A stretch of 43,013 nt of DNA from Ideonella sp. B508-1 (lineage in GTDB: Bacteria; Pseudomonadota; Gammaproteobacteria; Burkholderiales; Burkholderiaceae_C): contig NZ_BADL01000574.1 of the NCBI RefSeq assembly GCF_000333615.1, positions 1 to 43,013 on the forward strand. The letters run 5' to 3'. The position numbers and the translations under genes are program-made. Each line of letters opens with the position of its first letter. Position 1 is the stretch's first letter. The notes below the pieces were generated by a model. The model ran no database searches. It was not told where the DNA came from and worked only from the letters and a program-made list of their open reading frames with translations. This document shows positions 23,600 through 33,404 of this stretch, piece after piece.

Positions 23600-25068
23600 C
23601 CGGCGCCCCCCCTGCCGACCGCGCGCGGAGGATGGGCCAGGCGCGGCAAGCTCAGACGCACGCAGACGCCGCCCAGCGGCGAGGCCAGCGCCTCGACCCG
23701 TCCGCCATGCGCCAGCGCGATGTTGCGGCAGATGGACAGGCCCAGGCCTGCGCCACCGGTACCGCGGCTGCGCGAGCCTTCCACCCGGTACAGGCGCTCG
23801 AACAGGCGCGACAGCGCCTCCTCGGGCACGCCCGGCGGGGAGTCATGGATCTCCACCCACAGCACATCGGCGCGTGCCTCCAGCGAGACCTCCACCCGAC
23901 CGGGTGCATCCGTGTAGCGGTCGCTGTTGGCCAGCAGGTTGTCCAGCAGCTGCTGCAGGCGGCCCTCGTCGCCCTGCACCCGCCAGTCCTGGGCACCGGC
24001 CGGCAGCGGCAGCAGGCGCAGGTCCAGACCGTGCTGCCCGAAGTGCCAGCGGTGCTCGGCCACCCGCCGCTCCAGGAAATCGGCCAGCGCCACCGGGGCC
24101 ATGCGGTAGCTCAGGGCCCCGGCGTCGGACAGGGCCAGCTCGTTGAGGTCGTTCACCAGCTCGCCCAGGCGCTCCACCTCACCGCGCAGCGAGGCCAGGG
24201 CCTGCGGCGTCACCGGGCGGATGCCGTCCACCAGCGCATCCACCTCGCCCGAGAGCACGGCCAGCGGCGTGCGCAGCTCGTGCGAGACATCGGCCAGGAA
24301 GTCGCGCCGCAACGCCTCGTGTCGCGCCAGGGTGTTGGCCAGGGCGTTGAAGTCCTGCGCCAGCTGCCCGACCTCGTCGGGGCTGTCCACCTCGACCCGT
24401 GTGTCATAGGCCCCCGCAGCCAGGCGGTGGGTGGCCGCGGCCACGCGCCGCACCGGCGCCAGCAGGCGGCGCGACACCCACCAGGCGATCAGCGCCGCCA
24501 GCACGCCCGCCACCCCGGCAATCAGCAGGTTGGCCTGGGCCTGCCGCCGCCCGAAGCGCACGGCACCACCCTCGGTCACGCTCTGGAAGGGCGCCAGCAC
24601 CAGCCAACCCACCGTGCGCCCGTTCACCTGCACCGGCAGGCGCTGCATGCCCGGCTCCTGGTAGCGAAAGCCCGCCACCCACTGGTTCTGGCTGTCCACC
24701 ACACCCAGGCGCACCGAGGCACCGGTCAGGTCCGAGGTCGGCGGCACACCCTGCAGGGGGTTGGCATCGGCGGGCAGTTCCTCGCCGGCCACCGGCCGCA
24801 GCAGGTGGAACCAGCGTCGCGGCTCCTCGCGCAGGAAGTCCCAGCTGCCATGCTCGGCATAGGCCCGCTCCAGCCGCGGCCCCACATAGGCCATGCGCTC
24901 GGCCGCCAGGTCATTCAGGTAGCCCAGGAACTCGCGGCGGAAATTCCAGTGCGTGGCCATGCCCACCAGGGCCGACACCAGGATGCCGGTGCCGAACACC
25001 GCCAGAAAGATCCGCACCGACAGGCTGGTGCGCGGCACGGGACGCCGCCAGAACCGCAGAAAGCGCAT
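23596..25068 (-). CDS. Membrane sensor histidine kinase (BaeS-like)
   Basis: A 490-residue kinase. The first membrane helix (about residues 17-38) follows a basic N terminus. A periplasmic domain of about 125 residues leads to a second helix (LLIAGVAGVLAALIAWWV), a HAMP linker (RRLLAPVRRVAAATHRLAAG), HisKA with His263 (ADVSHELRTPLAVL) and a HATPase_c domain (NLLANSDRYT, DSPPGVP, GGAGLGLSI). ATG 25068 is chosen because MRFLRFWRRP is a typical cytoplasmic leader; the open frame runs 111 bases further upstream into the divergent promoter. It probably senses envelope stress and phosphorylates the downstream regulator. Confidence 0.88.
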   Translation of the reverse strand: MRFLRFWRRPVPRTSLSVRIFLAVFGTGILVSALVGMATHWNFRREFLGYLNDLAAERMAYVGPRLERAYAEHGSWDFLREEPRRWFHLLRPVAGEELPADANPLQGVPPTSDLTGASVRLGVVDSQNQWVAGFRYQEPGMQRLPVQVNGRTVGWLVLAPFQSVTEGGAVRFGRRQAQANLLIAGVAGVLAALIAWWVSRRLLAPVRRVAAATHRLAAGAYDTRVEVDSPDEVGQLAQDFNALANTLARHEALRRDFLADVSHELRTPLAVLSGEVDALVDGIRPVTPQALASLRGEVERLGELVNDLNELALSDAGALSYRMAPVALADFLERRVAEHRWHFGQHGLDLRLLPLPAGAQDWRVQGDEGRLQQLLDNLLANSDRYTDAPGRVEVSLEARADVLWVEIHDSPPGVPEEALSRLFERLYRVEGSRSRGTGGAGLGLSICRNIALAHGGRVEALASPLGGVCVRLSLPRLAHPPRAVGRGGAG

Positions 25069-25195
25069 GCCTGGATTGGGCCAAAGCCGCACCCGTCCGG
25101 CAAGCCCGTCCGAGCCGGCCCGCGGGTTCCTCGTTTTTTCTGCACATTCGGGGGTCAGCATCGGTCCATCCTCATCCAAGTTGTCTGCCGCCGTG

Positions 25196-26380
25196 ATGGA
25201 TCAACGCCTCCAACGCACGCCCCTGGCGCTCGCCGCCGCTGCCGCCCTGCTGTGCCTGGGCATCGGGCTCTCCGCCTGCTCCTCCAAGTCCAATGAAACC
25301 CCCACGGCACCGGCCACCGACGTGGGCGTGTTCACCGTCAGCGCCCAATCACTGCCCCTGACCACTGAGTTGCCCGGGCGCACCGTGGCCCTGCAGTCGG
25401 CCGAGATCCGCCCCCAGGTGAGCGGCATCATCCAGAAGCGCCTGTTCACCGAGGGCAGCGAAGTCCAGGCCGGTCAGCCGCTCTACCAGCTGGACGCGGC
25501 CTCGTATGACGCCGCGGTGCGCAGCGCCGAGGCCGACGTGGCCAAGGCCCAGGCCACGCTGGCCGCCGCCCGTCTGACCGCCCAGCGCCAGCAGGCGCTG
25601 CGGGCCGCCGATGCCAGCAGCCAGCAGACCCTGGAAGATGCCCAGGCCGCGCTGAAGGAGGACGAGGCCGCCCTGCTCTCGGCCCAGGCCACGCTGGCCA
25701 GCGCCCGCATCGACCTGGCCCGCACCCGCATCACCTCGCCCATCGCCGGCCGGGTGGACACCTCCAGCGTCACCGAAGGCGCCCTGGTGACCGCCAGCCA
25801 GACCACGGCCCTGACCACCGTGCAGCGGCTGGACCCGATCAACGTCGACATCCCGCAGAGCAGCGTGGACCTGCTCAAGCTGCGCCAGCAACTCGGCCAG
25901 GGCGGCCTGAAGGACGGCAGCGCCCGCATCCGGCTGGTGCTGGAAGACGGCAGCGCCTACGCCCACGAGGGCACGCTCAAGGTCAACGGCGTGTCGGTCA
26001 ACACCGGCACCGGCGCAGTGACGCTGCGGGCCACCGTGCCCAACCCCGAGCATGTGCTGCTGCCCGGCATGTACGTGCACGCCGTGCTGACCCAGGCGGT
26101 CGACCCGGCCGCCCTGCTGGTGCCGCAGGCCGGCGTGCAGCGCAATGCCTCCGGGGCGGCCAGCGCCCTGGTGGTGGGCGCCGACGGCAAGGTCGAGCAG
26201 CGCCCGGTCACCGTGGCCCAGGCCATCGGCAACCAGTGGCGCGTCACCCAGGGTCTGCAGGCAGGGGACCGGGTCATTGTCGAAGGCGTGGCCAAGGTGC
26301 GGCCTGGCCAGGTGGTGCACGCGGTGCCCACCGCCCTGGGCGCCTCGGCGCCGGCGGCGGCCTCGGCAGCCAGCCGCTGA
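25196..26380 (+). CDS. RND efflux periplasmic adaptor lipoprotein (AcrA/MexA family)
   Basis: A 394-residue membrane fusion protein. A lipoprotein signal ends in a lipobox with Cys28 (GIGLSACSS). The lipoyl/barrel-sandwich halves (TVALQSAEIRPQVSGIIQKRLFTEGSEVQAGQPLYQLD and ARTRITSPIAGRVDTSSVTEGALV) flank an alpha-hairpin rich in Ala and Gln (about residues 95-165). A beta-barrel and membrane-proximal domain follow, with GMYVHAVL and VPQAGVQR. It links the inner-membrane pump to the outer-membrane channel. First gene of a three-gene operon, 12 bases before the pump and 127 bases divergent from the BaeSR-like pair. Confidence 0.92.
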   Translation: MDQRLQRTPLALAAAAALLCLGIGLSACSSKSNETPTAPATDVGVFTVSAQSLPLTTELPGRTVALQSAEIRPQVSGIIQKRLFTEGSEVQAGQPLYQLDAASYDAAVRSAEADVAKAQATLAAARLTAQRQQALRAADASSQQTLEDAQAALKEDEAALLSAQATLASARIDLARTRITSPIAGRVDTSSVTEGALVTASQTTALTTVQRLDPINVDIPQSSVDLLKLRQQLGQGGLKDGSARIRLVLEDGSAYAHEGTLKVNGVSVNTGTGAVTLRATVPNPEHVLLPGMYVHAVLTQAVDPAALLVPQAGVQRNASGAASALVVGADGKVEQRPVTVAQAIGNQWRVTQGLQAGDRVIVEGVAKVRPGQVVHAVPTALGASAPAAASAASR

Positions 26381-26392
26381 GCGGGAGCGGCC

Positions 26393-29300
26393 ATGGCCAA
26401 GTTCTTCATCGACCGGCCCATCTTTGCCTGGGTCCTTGCCATCCTCATCATGCTGGCCGGCGCGCTGTCCATCCTGGACCTGCCGCTGGAGCAGTACCCC
26501 GACATCGCCCCGGTGCGCGTGTCGGTCAACGCCACCTACACCGGCGCCAACGCGCAGACGGTGGAGGACTCGGTCACCCAGGTGATCGAGCAGAACATGA
26601 AGGGCCTGGACGGGCTGCAGAGCATGCAGTCCACCTCCAGCTCCACCGGCGGCGCCACCGTCACGCTGAGCTTCATCGCGGGCACCAACCCCGACGTGGC
26701 GCAGATGCAGGTGCAGAACAAGGTCCAGCAGGCCCTCACCCGTCTGCCCCAGGTGGTGCAGAGCCAGGGCGTGACGGTGACCAAGTCCGGCACCGACTTC
26801 CTGCTGATCGCCAACTTCATCTCCGACGACCCCTCGGTCACCGCCTCCGACCTGGGCGACTACGTCTCCACCAGCCTGGTGGACACGCTCAGCCGCATCG
26901 ACGGCGTGGGTGACGTGACCACGCTGGGCTCGGGCTACGCCATGCGCATCTGGCTGGACCCGGCCAAGATGCAGAAGTACGCGCTGATGCCCTCGGACAT
27001 CAACAACGCGCTGGAATCGCAGAACACCCAGGTCTCCGCCGGCCAGCTGGGCGCCCTGCCGGCCGTGCCCGGCCAGCAGATCAATGCCGTGGTCTCGGCC
27101 CGCAGCAAGCTGCGCACGGTCGAGCAGTTCCAGAACGTGGTGGTCAAGTCGGCCACCGACGGTGCGCTGGTGCACCTGGGCGACGTGGCCCGCGTGGAGC
27201 TGGGCAGCGACAGCTACACCTTCCAGACCCGCTACAACGGCCGCCCGGCCGCTGGCGTGGGCATCAAGCTGGCCTCGGGCGCCAACGCCCTGGGCGTGGC
27301 CAAGGCCGTCAAGGCCAAGCTGGCCGAGCTGGCGCCCTTCTTCCCCGACCAGATCCACTACAGCATCGGCTACGACACCACGCCCTTCGTCACCATCTCG
27401 GTGGAAGAGGTGGTCAAGACCCTGGCCGAGGCCATGGTGCTGGTGGTGATCGTGATGGTGCTGTTCATGCAGAACCTGCGCGCCACCCTGATCCCGGCCA
27501 TCGCCGTGCCGGTGGTGTTGCTGGGCACCTTCGGCGTGCTGGCCGCCTTCGGCTACTCGATCAACACGCTCACCCTCTTCGGCATGGTGTTGGCCATCGG
27601 TCTGCTGGTGGACGACGCCATCGTGGTGGTGGAAAACGTCGAGCGGCTGATGCGCGAGGAAGGCCTCTCCCCCCGGGACGCCACCCGCAAGAGCATGGGC
27701 GAGATCACCGGCGCGCTGATCGGCATCTCGCTGGTGTTGTCGGCCGTGTTCATCCCCATGGCCTTCTTCGGGGGCTCCACCGGGGTGATCTACCGCCAGT
27801 TCTCCATCACCATCGTCTCGTCCATGGTGCTGAGCGTGCTGATGGCCCTGAGCCTGACGCCCGCCCTGTGCGCCTCGCTGCTGCGCCACCACGCCTCACC
27901 GGGCCTGGACGACGAGGCCGTGGAGTCGGCGCCCCATGGGCCGGTGGGCCGCTTCTTCGCCGCCTTCAACCGCGGCTTTCAGCACGTCACCCAGCGCTAC
28001 CAGAACTTCATGCGCCGCACGCTGGGCCGCGCCGGCCGCATGATGGTGATCTACGGCGCAATCGTGGCCGCGCTGGGCGTGAGCTTCGTGCGCCTGCCCA
28101 CCTCCTTCCTGCCGGACGAGGACCAGGGCCTGCTGATGGCCATGGTGCAGCTGCCCGCCGGCGCCTCGGCCGAACGCACCCGCGCCGTGCTGGGCCAGGT
28201 GGAGGACTACCTGAAGGCCCAGGCCGAGGTCACCAGCACCATCTCGCTGATCGGCATGAACGGCGACCAGGCCAGCGGCAACCTGTACGTGCGGCTCAAG
28301 GACTGGTCGCAGCGCAAGGGCCGAGGCCAGGACGCCGCCGCGCTGGCCGGACGCTTCACCAAGGACCTCTCCGGCATCCGGGACGCGCGCGTCTTCTTCA
28401 TGATGCCGCCCGCGGTGCGCGGCCTGGGCAGCAGCGCCGGCTTCACGGTGGAGCTGGAAGACCTGGGCGGCCTGGGCCACGACGCCCTGCTGGCCGCACG
28501 CGACCAGTTCCTGGCGGCGGCCCGCAAGAGCCCGCTGCTGACCCAGGTGCGCCCCAGCGGCCTGGACGACACCGCCCAGCTGCAGATCAACGTGGACGAC
28601 AGCAAGACCGCCGCGCTGGGCCTGTCCACGTCGGACGTCAACGACACCCTGTCGGTCGCACTGGGCGGCACCTACGTCAACGACTTCATCAACAAGTCGC
28701 GGGTCAAGAAGGTCTACATGCAAGGCGATGCGGCCTACCGCATGCAGCCCGAAGACCTGAACCACTGGTACGTGCGCAACAACGCGGGCGACATGGTGCC
28801 CTTCAGCGCCTTCGCCAGCGCCAGCTGGGGCAGCGGCCCGGCCAAGCTGGAGCGCTACAGCGGCATGTCCTCCTTCGAGATCGTGGGCTCGCCCGCCGCG
28901 GGCGTGAGCACCGGCACGGCCATGGCCGAGGTGGAGAAGATCGCCGCCACCCTGCCCACCGGCATCACCTACGAATGGGCGGGCCAGAGCTTCCAGGAAC
29001 GCCTCTCGGGCTCACAGGCCCCGGCGCTCTATGCCCTGTCCATCCTGTTCGTGTTCCTCTGCCTGGCGGCCCTGTACGAGAGCTGGTCGGTGCCCTTCTC
29101 GGTCATGCTGGTGGTGCCGTTGGGCGTCATCGGCGCGGTGCTGGCCACCTGGATGGCCGGCCTGTCCAACGACGTCTACTTCCAGATCGGCCTGCTGACC
29201 ACCGTCGGCCTGTCCGCCAAGAACGCCATCCTGATCGTGGAGTTCGCCCAGAAGCTCTATGACGAGGGCATGGACCTGATGGAGGCCACGCTGCAGGCCA

Positions 29301-29551
29301 TCAAGCTGCGGCTGCGGCCCATCGTCATGACCTCGCTGGCCTTCGGCTTCGGCGTGCTGCCGCTGGCCATCGCCACCGGTGCGGCCTCGGGCAGCCGGCG
29401 GGCCATCGGCACCGGCGTGCTGGGTGGCATGGTCACCGCCACCGTGCTGGGCCTGATCTTCATTCCGGTGTTCTACCTGGTCGTGCGCCGCTTCTTCCAG
29501 GGCCGCAAGGCGGTCCATTCCACCCCTTCGATCTCGGAGAACGCGGCATGA
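26393..29551 (+). CDS. RND multidrug efflux pump (AcrB/MexB, HAE-1 family)
   Basis: A 1052-residue inner-membrane proton/drug antiporter of typical length. The N terminus MAKFFIDRPIFAWVLAI, the porter segment LEQYPDIAPVRVSVNATYTGANAQTVEDSVTQVIEQ, and twelve expected membrane helices in two halves are present. The proton-relay residues are Asp407 and Asp408 (LLVDDAIVVVENVER) and Lys943 (LSAKNAILIVEFA), matching AcrB D407, D408 and K940. Hydrophobic drugs and detergents are typical substrates of the family; the specific ones cannot be read here. It overlaps the outer-membrane factor gene by 4 bases. Confidence 0.94.
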   Translation: MAKFFIDRPIFAWVLAILIMLAGALSILDLPLEQYPDIAPVRVSVNATYTGANAQTVEDSVTQVIEQNMKGLDGLQSMQSTSSSTGGATVTLSFIAGTNPDVAQMQVQNKVQQALTRLPQVVQSQGVTVTKSGTDFLLIANFISDDPSVTASDLGDYVSTSLVDTLSRIDGVGDVTTLGSGYAMRIWLDPAKMQKYALMPSDINNALESQNTQVSAGQLGALPAVPGQQINAVVSARSKLRTVEQFQNVVVKSATDGALVHLGDVARVELGSDSYTFQTRYNGRPAAGVGIKLASGANALGVAKAVKAKLAELAPFFPDQIHYSIGYDTTPFVTISVEEVVKTLAEAMVLVVIVMVLFMQNLRATLIPAIAVPVVLLGTFGVLAAFGYSINTLTLFGMVLAIGLLVDDAIVVVENVERLMREEGLSPRDATRKSMGEITGALIGISLVLSAVFIPMAFFGGSTGVIYRQFSITIVSSMVLSVLMALSLTPALCASLLRHHASPGLDDEAVESAPHGPVGRFFAAFNRGFQHVTQRYQNFMRRTLGRAGRMMVIYGAIVAALGVSFVRLPTSFLPDEDQGLLMAMVQLPAGASAERTRAVLGQVEDYLKAQAEVTSTISLIGMNGDQASGNLYVRLKDWSQRKGRGQDAAALAGRFTKDLSGIRDARVFFMMPPAVRGLGSSAGFTVELEDLGGLGHDALLAARDQFLAAARKSPLLTQVRPSGLDDTAQLQINVDDSKTAALGLSTSDVNDTLSVALGGTYVNDFINKSRVKKVYMQGDAAYRMQPEDLNHWYVRNNAGDMVPFSAFASASWGSGPAKLERYSGMSSFEIVGSPAAGVSTGTAMAEVEKIAATLPTGITYEWAGQSFQERLSGSQAPALYALSILFVFLCLAALYESWSVPFSVMLVVPLGVIGAVLATWMAGLSNDVYFQIGLLTTVGLSAKNAILIVEFAQKLYDEGMDLMEATLQAIKLRLRPIVMTSLAFGFGVLPLAIATGAASGSRRAIGTGVLGGMVTATVLGLIFIPVFYLVVRRFFQGRKAVHSTPSISENAA

Positions 29552-30993
29552 CCACGCGCGCCATCCTCAAGCCCATCGCCCTGGCTGCGGCCCTCGTGGC
29601 CCTGCTGGCCGGCTGTGTCACCACCCAGCCCAGCGGCCCGGGTGACCCGCAGTGGCAGGCCCCGGTGCCGGCCACGCTGGGCGCCAGCGCGGTGGCCGGC
29701 TCGGCCACCCTGGCCGCCAGTGCCGACGCCACGCCAGACTGGCAGAGCGTCATCCTGGACACCCGCCTGCGCCAGACCATCGCCCTGGCGCTGACGCAGA
29801 ACCGCGACCTGCGGGTGGCCCTGCACAACATCGATGCGGCCCGCGCCGCCGTCAGCAGCGCCACGGCCGACCGCCTGCCCACGCTCAAGGCCTCGGCCGG
29901 CACCACCACCAGCAAGACCGCGGACGACCTGAGCAGCAACGGCCACGGCGGCGTGAGCCGGCAGCACAGCGCCAGCCTGGGCATCTCCGCCTGGGAGATC
30001 GACCTCTGGGGCCGCCTGGCCCGGCTGGACGAGGCCGCCCAGGCCAAGCTGCTGGCCAGCGAGGCCACCGCGCGCAGCGTGCAGGCCACGCTCATCGCCG
30101 AGACCGCCACCGCCTGGCTCACCCTGGCGGCCGACCAGCAGTCCCTGGCGCTGGACGAGGACACGCTGGCCAGCCAGCAGCGGACCCTGGCGCTCAGCAC
30201 GCAGCAAAAGGCCCTGGGCGCCATCTCGGCCCTGGACCTGGCCGCCGTGCAGGCCGCAACCCAGACGGCCCGGCTCAACACCGCCACCGCCCGCAGCCAG
30301 GTGGCGCAGGACCTCAACGCCCTGCGCCTGCTGCTGGGCACCGAGCCACCGGCGGACCTGCTGCCGCCCGCCGGCCCCAATGCGCTGGACCAGACCGCCC
30401 CAGCCACGGCCCTGCTGGGCGTGCCGGCCGATCTGCCCTCCAGCGTGCTGCTGCGCCGGCCCGATGTGATGGCCGCCGAGTTCACCCTGCAGGCCAACGA
30501 CGCCAACGTGGCCGCGGCCCGGGCCGCCCTGTTCCCCACGGTCTCGCTCACCGCCGCGGCCGGCACCGCCAGCACCGCCCTGAGCGGCCTGTTCACCGCC
30601 GGCAACGGCACCTGGACGGTGGCCCCGGCGCTGAGCCTGCCCATCTTCGACTGGGGCAGCCGGCAAGCGGCCATCGACACCGCCCGCGCCGACCAGCAGG
30701 CCCAGCTGGCGACCTACGAGAAGACGCTGCAGACCGCCTTCGAGGAGGTGGCCAACGCCCTGGCCGTGCGGGCCCAGCTCGACGAGCGCCTGGACGCCCA
30801 GACCCAGCAGGTGCAGGCCTATGCCCAGGCGTTGAAACTCACCGAGACCCGGCGCGCCCTGGGTGCCGAGAGCGCCCTGACCGTGCTGGAGGCCCAGCGC
30901 AGCTACTGGAGCGCCCGGCAGAGCCTGATCGCACTGCGACTGGCCGAGCAGAGCAACCGCCTGACCCTGTTCAAGGCCCTGGGCGGCGCCTGA
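29548..30993 (+). CDS. Outer-membrane efflux channel lipoprotein (NodT/OprM family)
   Basis: A 481-residue TolC-like channel. A lipoprotein signal ends at Cys23 (LLAGC). Two repeated coiled-coil halves are visible, each with the family pattern: IALALTQNRDLRVALHNIDAARA and SVLLRRPDVMAAEFTLQANDANVAAARAALFPTVSL. The C-terminal half includes the SLPIFDWGSRQAAIDTARADQQ segment. It completes the tripartite pump encoded upstream. Its stop is 6 bases from the convergent MFS gene, so the two genes may share a terminator or read into each other. Confidence 0.92.
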   Translation: MTTRAILKPIALAAALVALLAGCVTTQPSGPGDPQWQAPVPATLGASAVAGSATLAASADATPDWQSVILDTRLRQTIALALTQNRDLRVALHNIDAARAAVSSATADRLPTLKASAGTTTSKTADDLSSNGHGGVSRQHSASLGISAWEIDLWGRLARLDEAAQAKLLASEATARSVQATLIAETATAWLTLAADQQSLALDEDTLASQQRTLALSTQQKALGAISALDLAAVQAATQTARLNTATARSQVAQDLNALRLLLGTEPPADLLPPAGPNALDQTAPATALLGVPADLPSSVLLRRPDVMAAEFTLQANDANVAAARAALFPTVSLTAAAGTASTALSGLFTAGNGTWTVAPALSLPIFDWGSRQAAIDTARADQQAQLATYEKTLQTAFEEVANALAVRAQLDERLDAQTQQVQAYAQALKLTETRRALGAESALTVLEAQRSYWSARQSLIALRLAEQSNRLTLFKALGGA

Positions 30994-30999
30994 GTCAGC

Positions 31000-32445
31000 T
31001 CAGCTGGGGCGGAAGCTGGCCGAGGCCTCTTCCGCATCCGCCTGCCCGGGCCGGCTGACGTTGTCGCCGTCGTGGTTGCGCAAGGTGCGGAACATGACGG
31101 ACGCCGCGACGGTGAAGGCGGCCAGCAGCAAAAAGGCCTTGTGCAGGGCCGGCAGCGCACCGCCCTCCGCCCCGCTGGGCGCCTGCGCCAGGAAATACCC
31201 CGCCGCCAGCGTGCCGCTGGCCAGGCCGAAGCTCAGCGACAGCTGCTGGAAGGTGCTGGCGATGGTGCTGCCATCGGCCGTGTCGCGCTCGCCCAGATCG
31301 GCGAAGGCGATGGTGTTCAGGCTGGTGAACTGCAGCGAGTTGCCCAGCCCCATCACCAGACCCAGGCCGACGATGACCGGGATGGGCGTGTCCAGCCCCA
31401 CCTGCGAGAAGGCCGCGATGCAGGCCGCCACGATCCAGGTGTTGACCATCAGCACCCGCCGGTAGCCGAAGCGGCCCAGCACCCGCTGGGCCAAGGTCTT
31501 CATCACCATCGCAGCGGCCGCCGCCGGCATCATCAACAGGCCCGACTGCCAGGCCGGCATGCCCAGGCCCACCTGGTAGAGCAGGGGCAGCAGCAGCGGC
31601 GTGCCGCCAATGCCCAGGCGGGTGAACATGCCCCCCAGCACCGAGACCCGGAAGGTCCGCACCTTCAACAGGGCCAGGTTCAGCAGGGGCGCCGCATGGT
31701 GGCGGCTGTGCCAGACGTAGCCCCCCATCAGGGCGGCCGAGGCGGCCAGCCAGGCCAGGGCCTCGCCGTTGCCCAGGCCATGGGCGCCGAACACCTCCAG
31801 CAGCCAGGACAAGAGCGCGGTACCGCCGCCGAACAGCAGCATGCCCCGCAGGTCGAAGGGCTTGACGCTGGCGGCCCGGTAGTCGGGCATGTGACGCAGG
31901 CCGAAGGCCAACGCGGCCAGGCCCACCGGCACGTTGACGAAGAACATCTCGCGCCAACTGCCCCAGTGCACGATCAGCCCGCCCACCGTCGGGCCCAGCA
32001 ACGGGCCCATCAGCGCCGGGATGACCATGAAGTTCATGGCCTGCAGCAACTGGCTCTTGGGAAAGCTGCGCACCAGGGTCATGCGGCCCACCGGCATCAT
32101 CATCGCCGCCGAGATGCCCTGCAGCACCCGGCAGGCCACCAGCACGGCCACGCTGGGCGCCAGCCCGCAGGCCAGCGAGGCCAGCGTGAACACCACGATG
32201 GCCGACAGGAACACCCGGCGCGTGCCGAAGCGGTTGGCCAACCAGCCGCTGGCCGGGATGCTCATGGCCAGCGCGAGCACATAGCTGGCCGACACCGCCT
32301 TGAGCGCCAACGGCGTGGTGCCCAGGTCGGCCGCCATGGCCGGAATGCCGGTGTTGACAATGGTGGCGTCCATCTGCTCCATGAAGAGCGAGGAGGCCAC
32401 GATCCAGGGGAGATAGCGCTGGGTGCGCGGATTCACGTCGGGCAT
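31000..32445 (-). CDS. MFS drug exporter, DHA2 (EmrB/QacA) type
   Basis: A 481-residue membrane transporter. Family motifs are MEQMDATIVNTGIPAMA (motif D1), GWLANRFGTRRVFL (motif A) and ALMGPLLGPTVGGLI (motif C, typical of antiporters). Hydrophobic segments are compatible with 12-14 helices. It probably exports drugs by proton antiport. No EmrA-like adaptor gene is adjacent. It is convergent with the RND operon. Confidence 0.88.
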   Translation of the reverse strand: MPDVNPRTQRYLPWIVASSLFMEQMDATIVNTGIPAMAADLGTTPLALKAVSASYVLALAMSIPASGWLANRFGTRRVFLSAIVVFTLASLACGLAPSVAVLVACRVLQGISAAMMMPVGRMTLVRSFPKSQLLQAMNFMVIPALMGPLLGPTVGGLIVHWGSWREMFFVNVPVGLAALAFGLRHMPDYRAASVKPFDLRGMLLFGGGTALLSWLLEVFGAHGLGNGEALAWLAASAALMGGYVWHSRHHAAPLLNLALLKVRTFRVSVLGGMFTRLGIGGTPLLLPLLYQVGLGMPAWQSGLLMMPAAAAAMVMKTLAQRVLGRFGYRRVLMVNTWIVAACIAAFSQVGLDTPIPVIVGLGLVMGLGNSLQFTSLNTIAFADLGERDTADGSTIASTFQQLSLSFGLASGTLAAGYFLAQAPSGAEGGALPALHKAFLLLAAFTVAASVMFRTLRNHDGDNVSRPGQADAEEASASFRPS

Positions 32446-32548
32446 GCCCCGAGTGTCTCAGCTTGGCGGCAGCGCTTCAGCGCGCCCACGGCTTCGGCCT
32501 GATCCAGGCAGGGCCGAATGCCAACGACAAGCGCGCGGGCCGGCGCCC

Positions 32549-32916
32549 TCAGCGTGGCGGCTCGCGCAGGATCCAGCCGTTGCCATCCGGGTCGCTGAAC
32601 TGCGCGTAGCGGCCCCAGGGTTCCTGGTGGATCTCGCCGATGGCCAGCCCCCGGCCACGCAGCAGCGCATGGTCGGCGTCCAGGTCGTCGGTGTTGAGCA
32701 TCACCCCCTGCAGCCCGCCCGGCCGCATCTGATCGAACCAGGTCACCAGGGCGATGGTCACCCCCTGCCCGGCTGGCGCCAGCTGGATCCACACCATGCC
32801 GGGGCCCATCGGCGCCTCGCGCACCAGGGCAAAGCCCACACGTCGCGGTAGAAGGCCTTGGCCCGCTGTGGATCGGTGACGGGCACCGAGATGATCTCGA
32901 AGCTGTGGATGGTCAT
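32549..32916 (-). pseudogene. VOC (glyoxalase-fold) family gene with a one-base frameshift
   Basis: Read from ATG 32916, the first 27 codons give MTIHSFEIISVPVTDPQRAK then AFYRDV, a normal start of a VOC-fold protein. The continuation GFALVREAPMGPGMVWIQL up to YAQFSDPDGNGWILREPPR is in another frame. The span is 368 bases; one added base near 32838-32841 would restore a 122-residue protein (FYRDV-L-GFALV). The DPDGN motif near the end is typical of the family. Either a recent inactivating deletion or a sequencing error. Function, if restored, is unknown. Confidence 0.75.
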
Positions 32917-33012
32917 GAGATTCCCTGTGGCAGCGGCCCTGCATTGAAATGCAGACCGCCAAGGGCCGTCAATCCCTTCCGAGTCATGGGCACGGTGGCG
33001 TGCCCCGCGTGC

Positions 33013-33378
33013 CTATCCCACCAGTTTTTTGATGGACGCCAGGGCCGCCGCGCCGTTGAAGGGCTTGACGATCCAGCCTTTGACACCGGCGGCCCGTCCC
33101 CGCTCCTTCATGGCGGGTGCGCTCTCGGTGGTCAGCATGATGATCTGGACCGCCTGGTTGTTCAGCTCCTTGCGCACCTTCTCGACCATGGTCAGGCCGT
33201 CGATGTTGGGCATGTTGACGTCGCAGATGATGAGCTTGATGCCGCTGTCCATGCGCAGCTTGGCCAGCCCATCCTTGCCATCCACGGCGGTGCTCACCGT
33301 CAGGCCGTTGCGTTGGAGAAAGTCCGCGACCTCGTTGCGGACCGTGCTGGAATCGTCGACCACCAGAACCTGTGCCAT
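33013..33378 (-). CDS. CheY-like single-domain response regulator
   Basis: A 121-residue receiver with DD at 8-9 (LVVDDSSTVR), acceptor Asp in LIICDVNMPNIDG (about residue 52), Thr-Thr in MLTTES and Lys in WIVKPFNG. The DSSxxVR and TTES signatures are typical of chemotaxis-type CheY. It is the last gene of a four-gene operon with a membrane CheA-like kinase, an MCP-tip protein and a CheX-like protein, and is probably phosphorylated by the first and dephosphorylated with help from the last. Output partner unknown. Confidence 0.85.
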   Translation of the reverse strand: MAQVLVVDDSSTVRNEVADFLQRNGLTVSTAVDGKDGLAKLRMDSGIKLIICDVNMPNIDGLTMVEKVRKELNNQAVQIIMLTTESAPAMKERGRAAGVKGWIVKPFNGAAALASIKKLVG

Positions 33379-33404
33379 GGGATCTCCTTGAAGACAAAAA
33401 GGGG

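Noticed and set aside
25349..27892. An 847-codon open frame on the minus strand opposite the RND genes
   Set aside because: It is antisense to the adaptor and pump genes, with low-complexity composition and no family resemblance.
32423..32851. Plus-strand open frame opposite the VOC gene
   Set aside because: The minus-strand VOC halves match a known fold, whereas this frame is Pro/Arg/His-rich with no domain.
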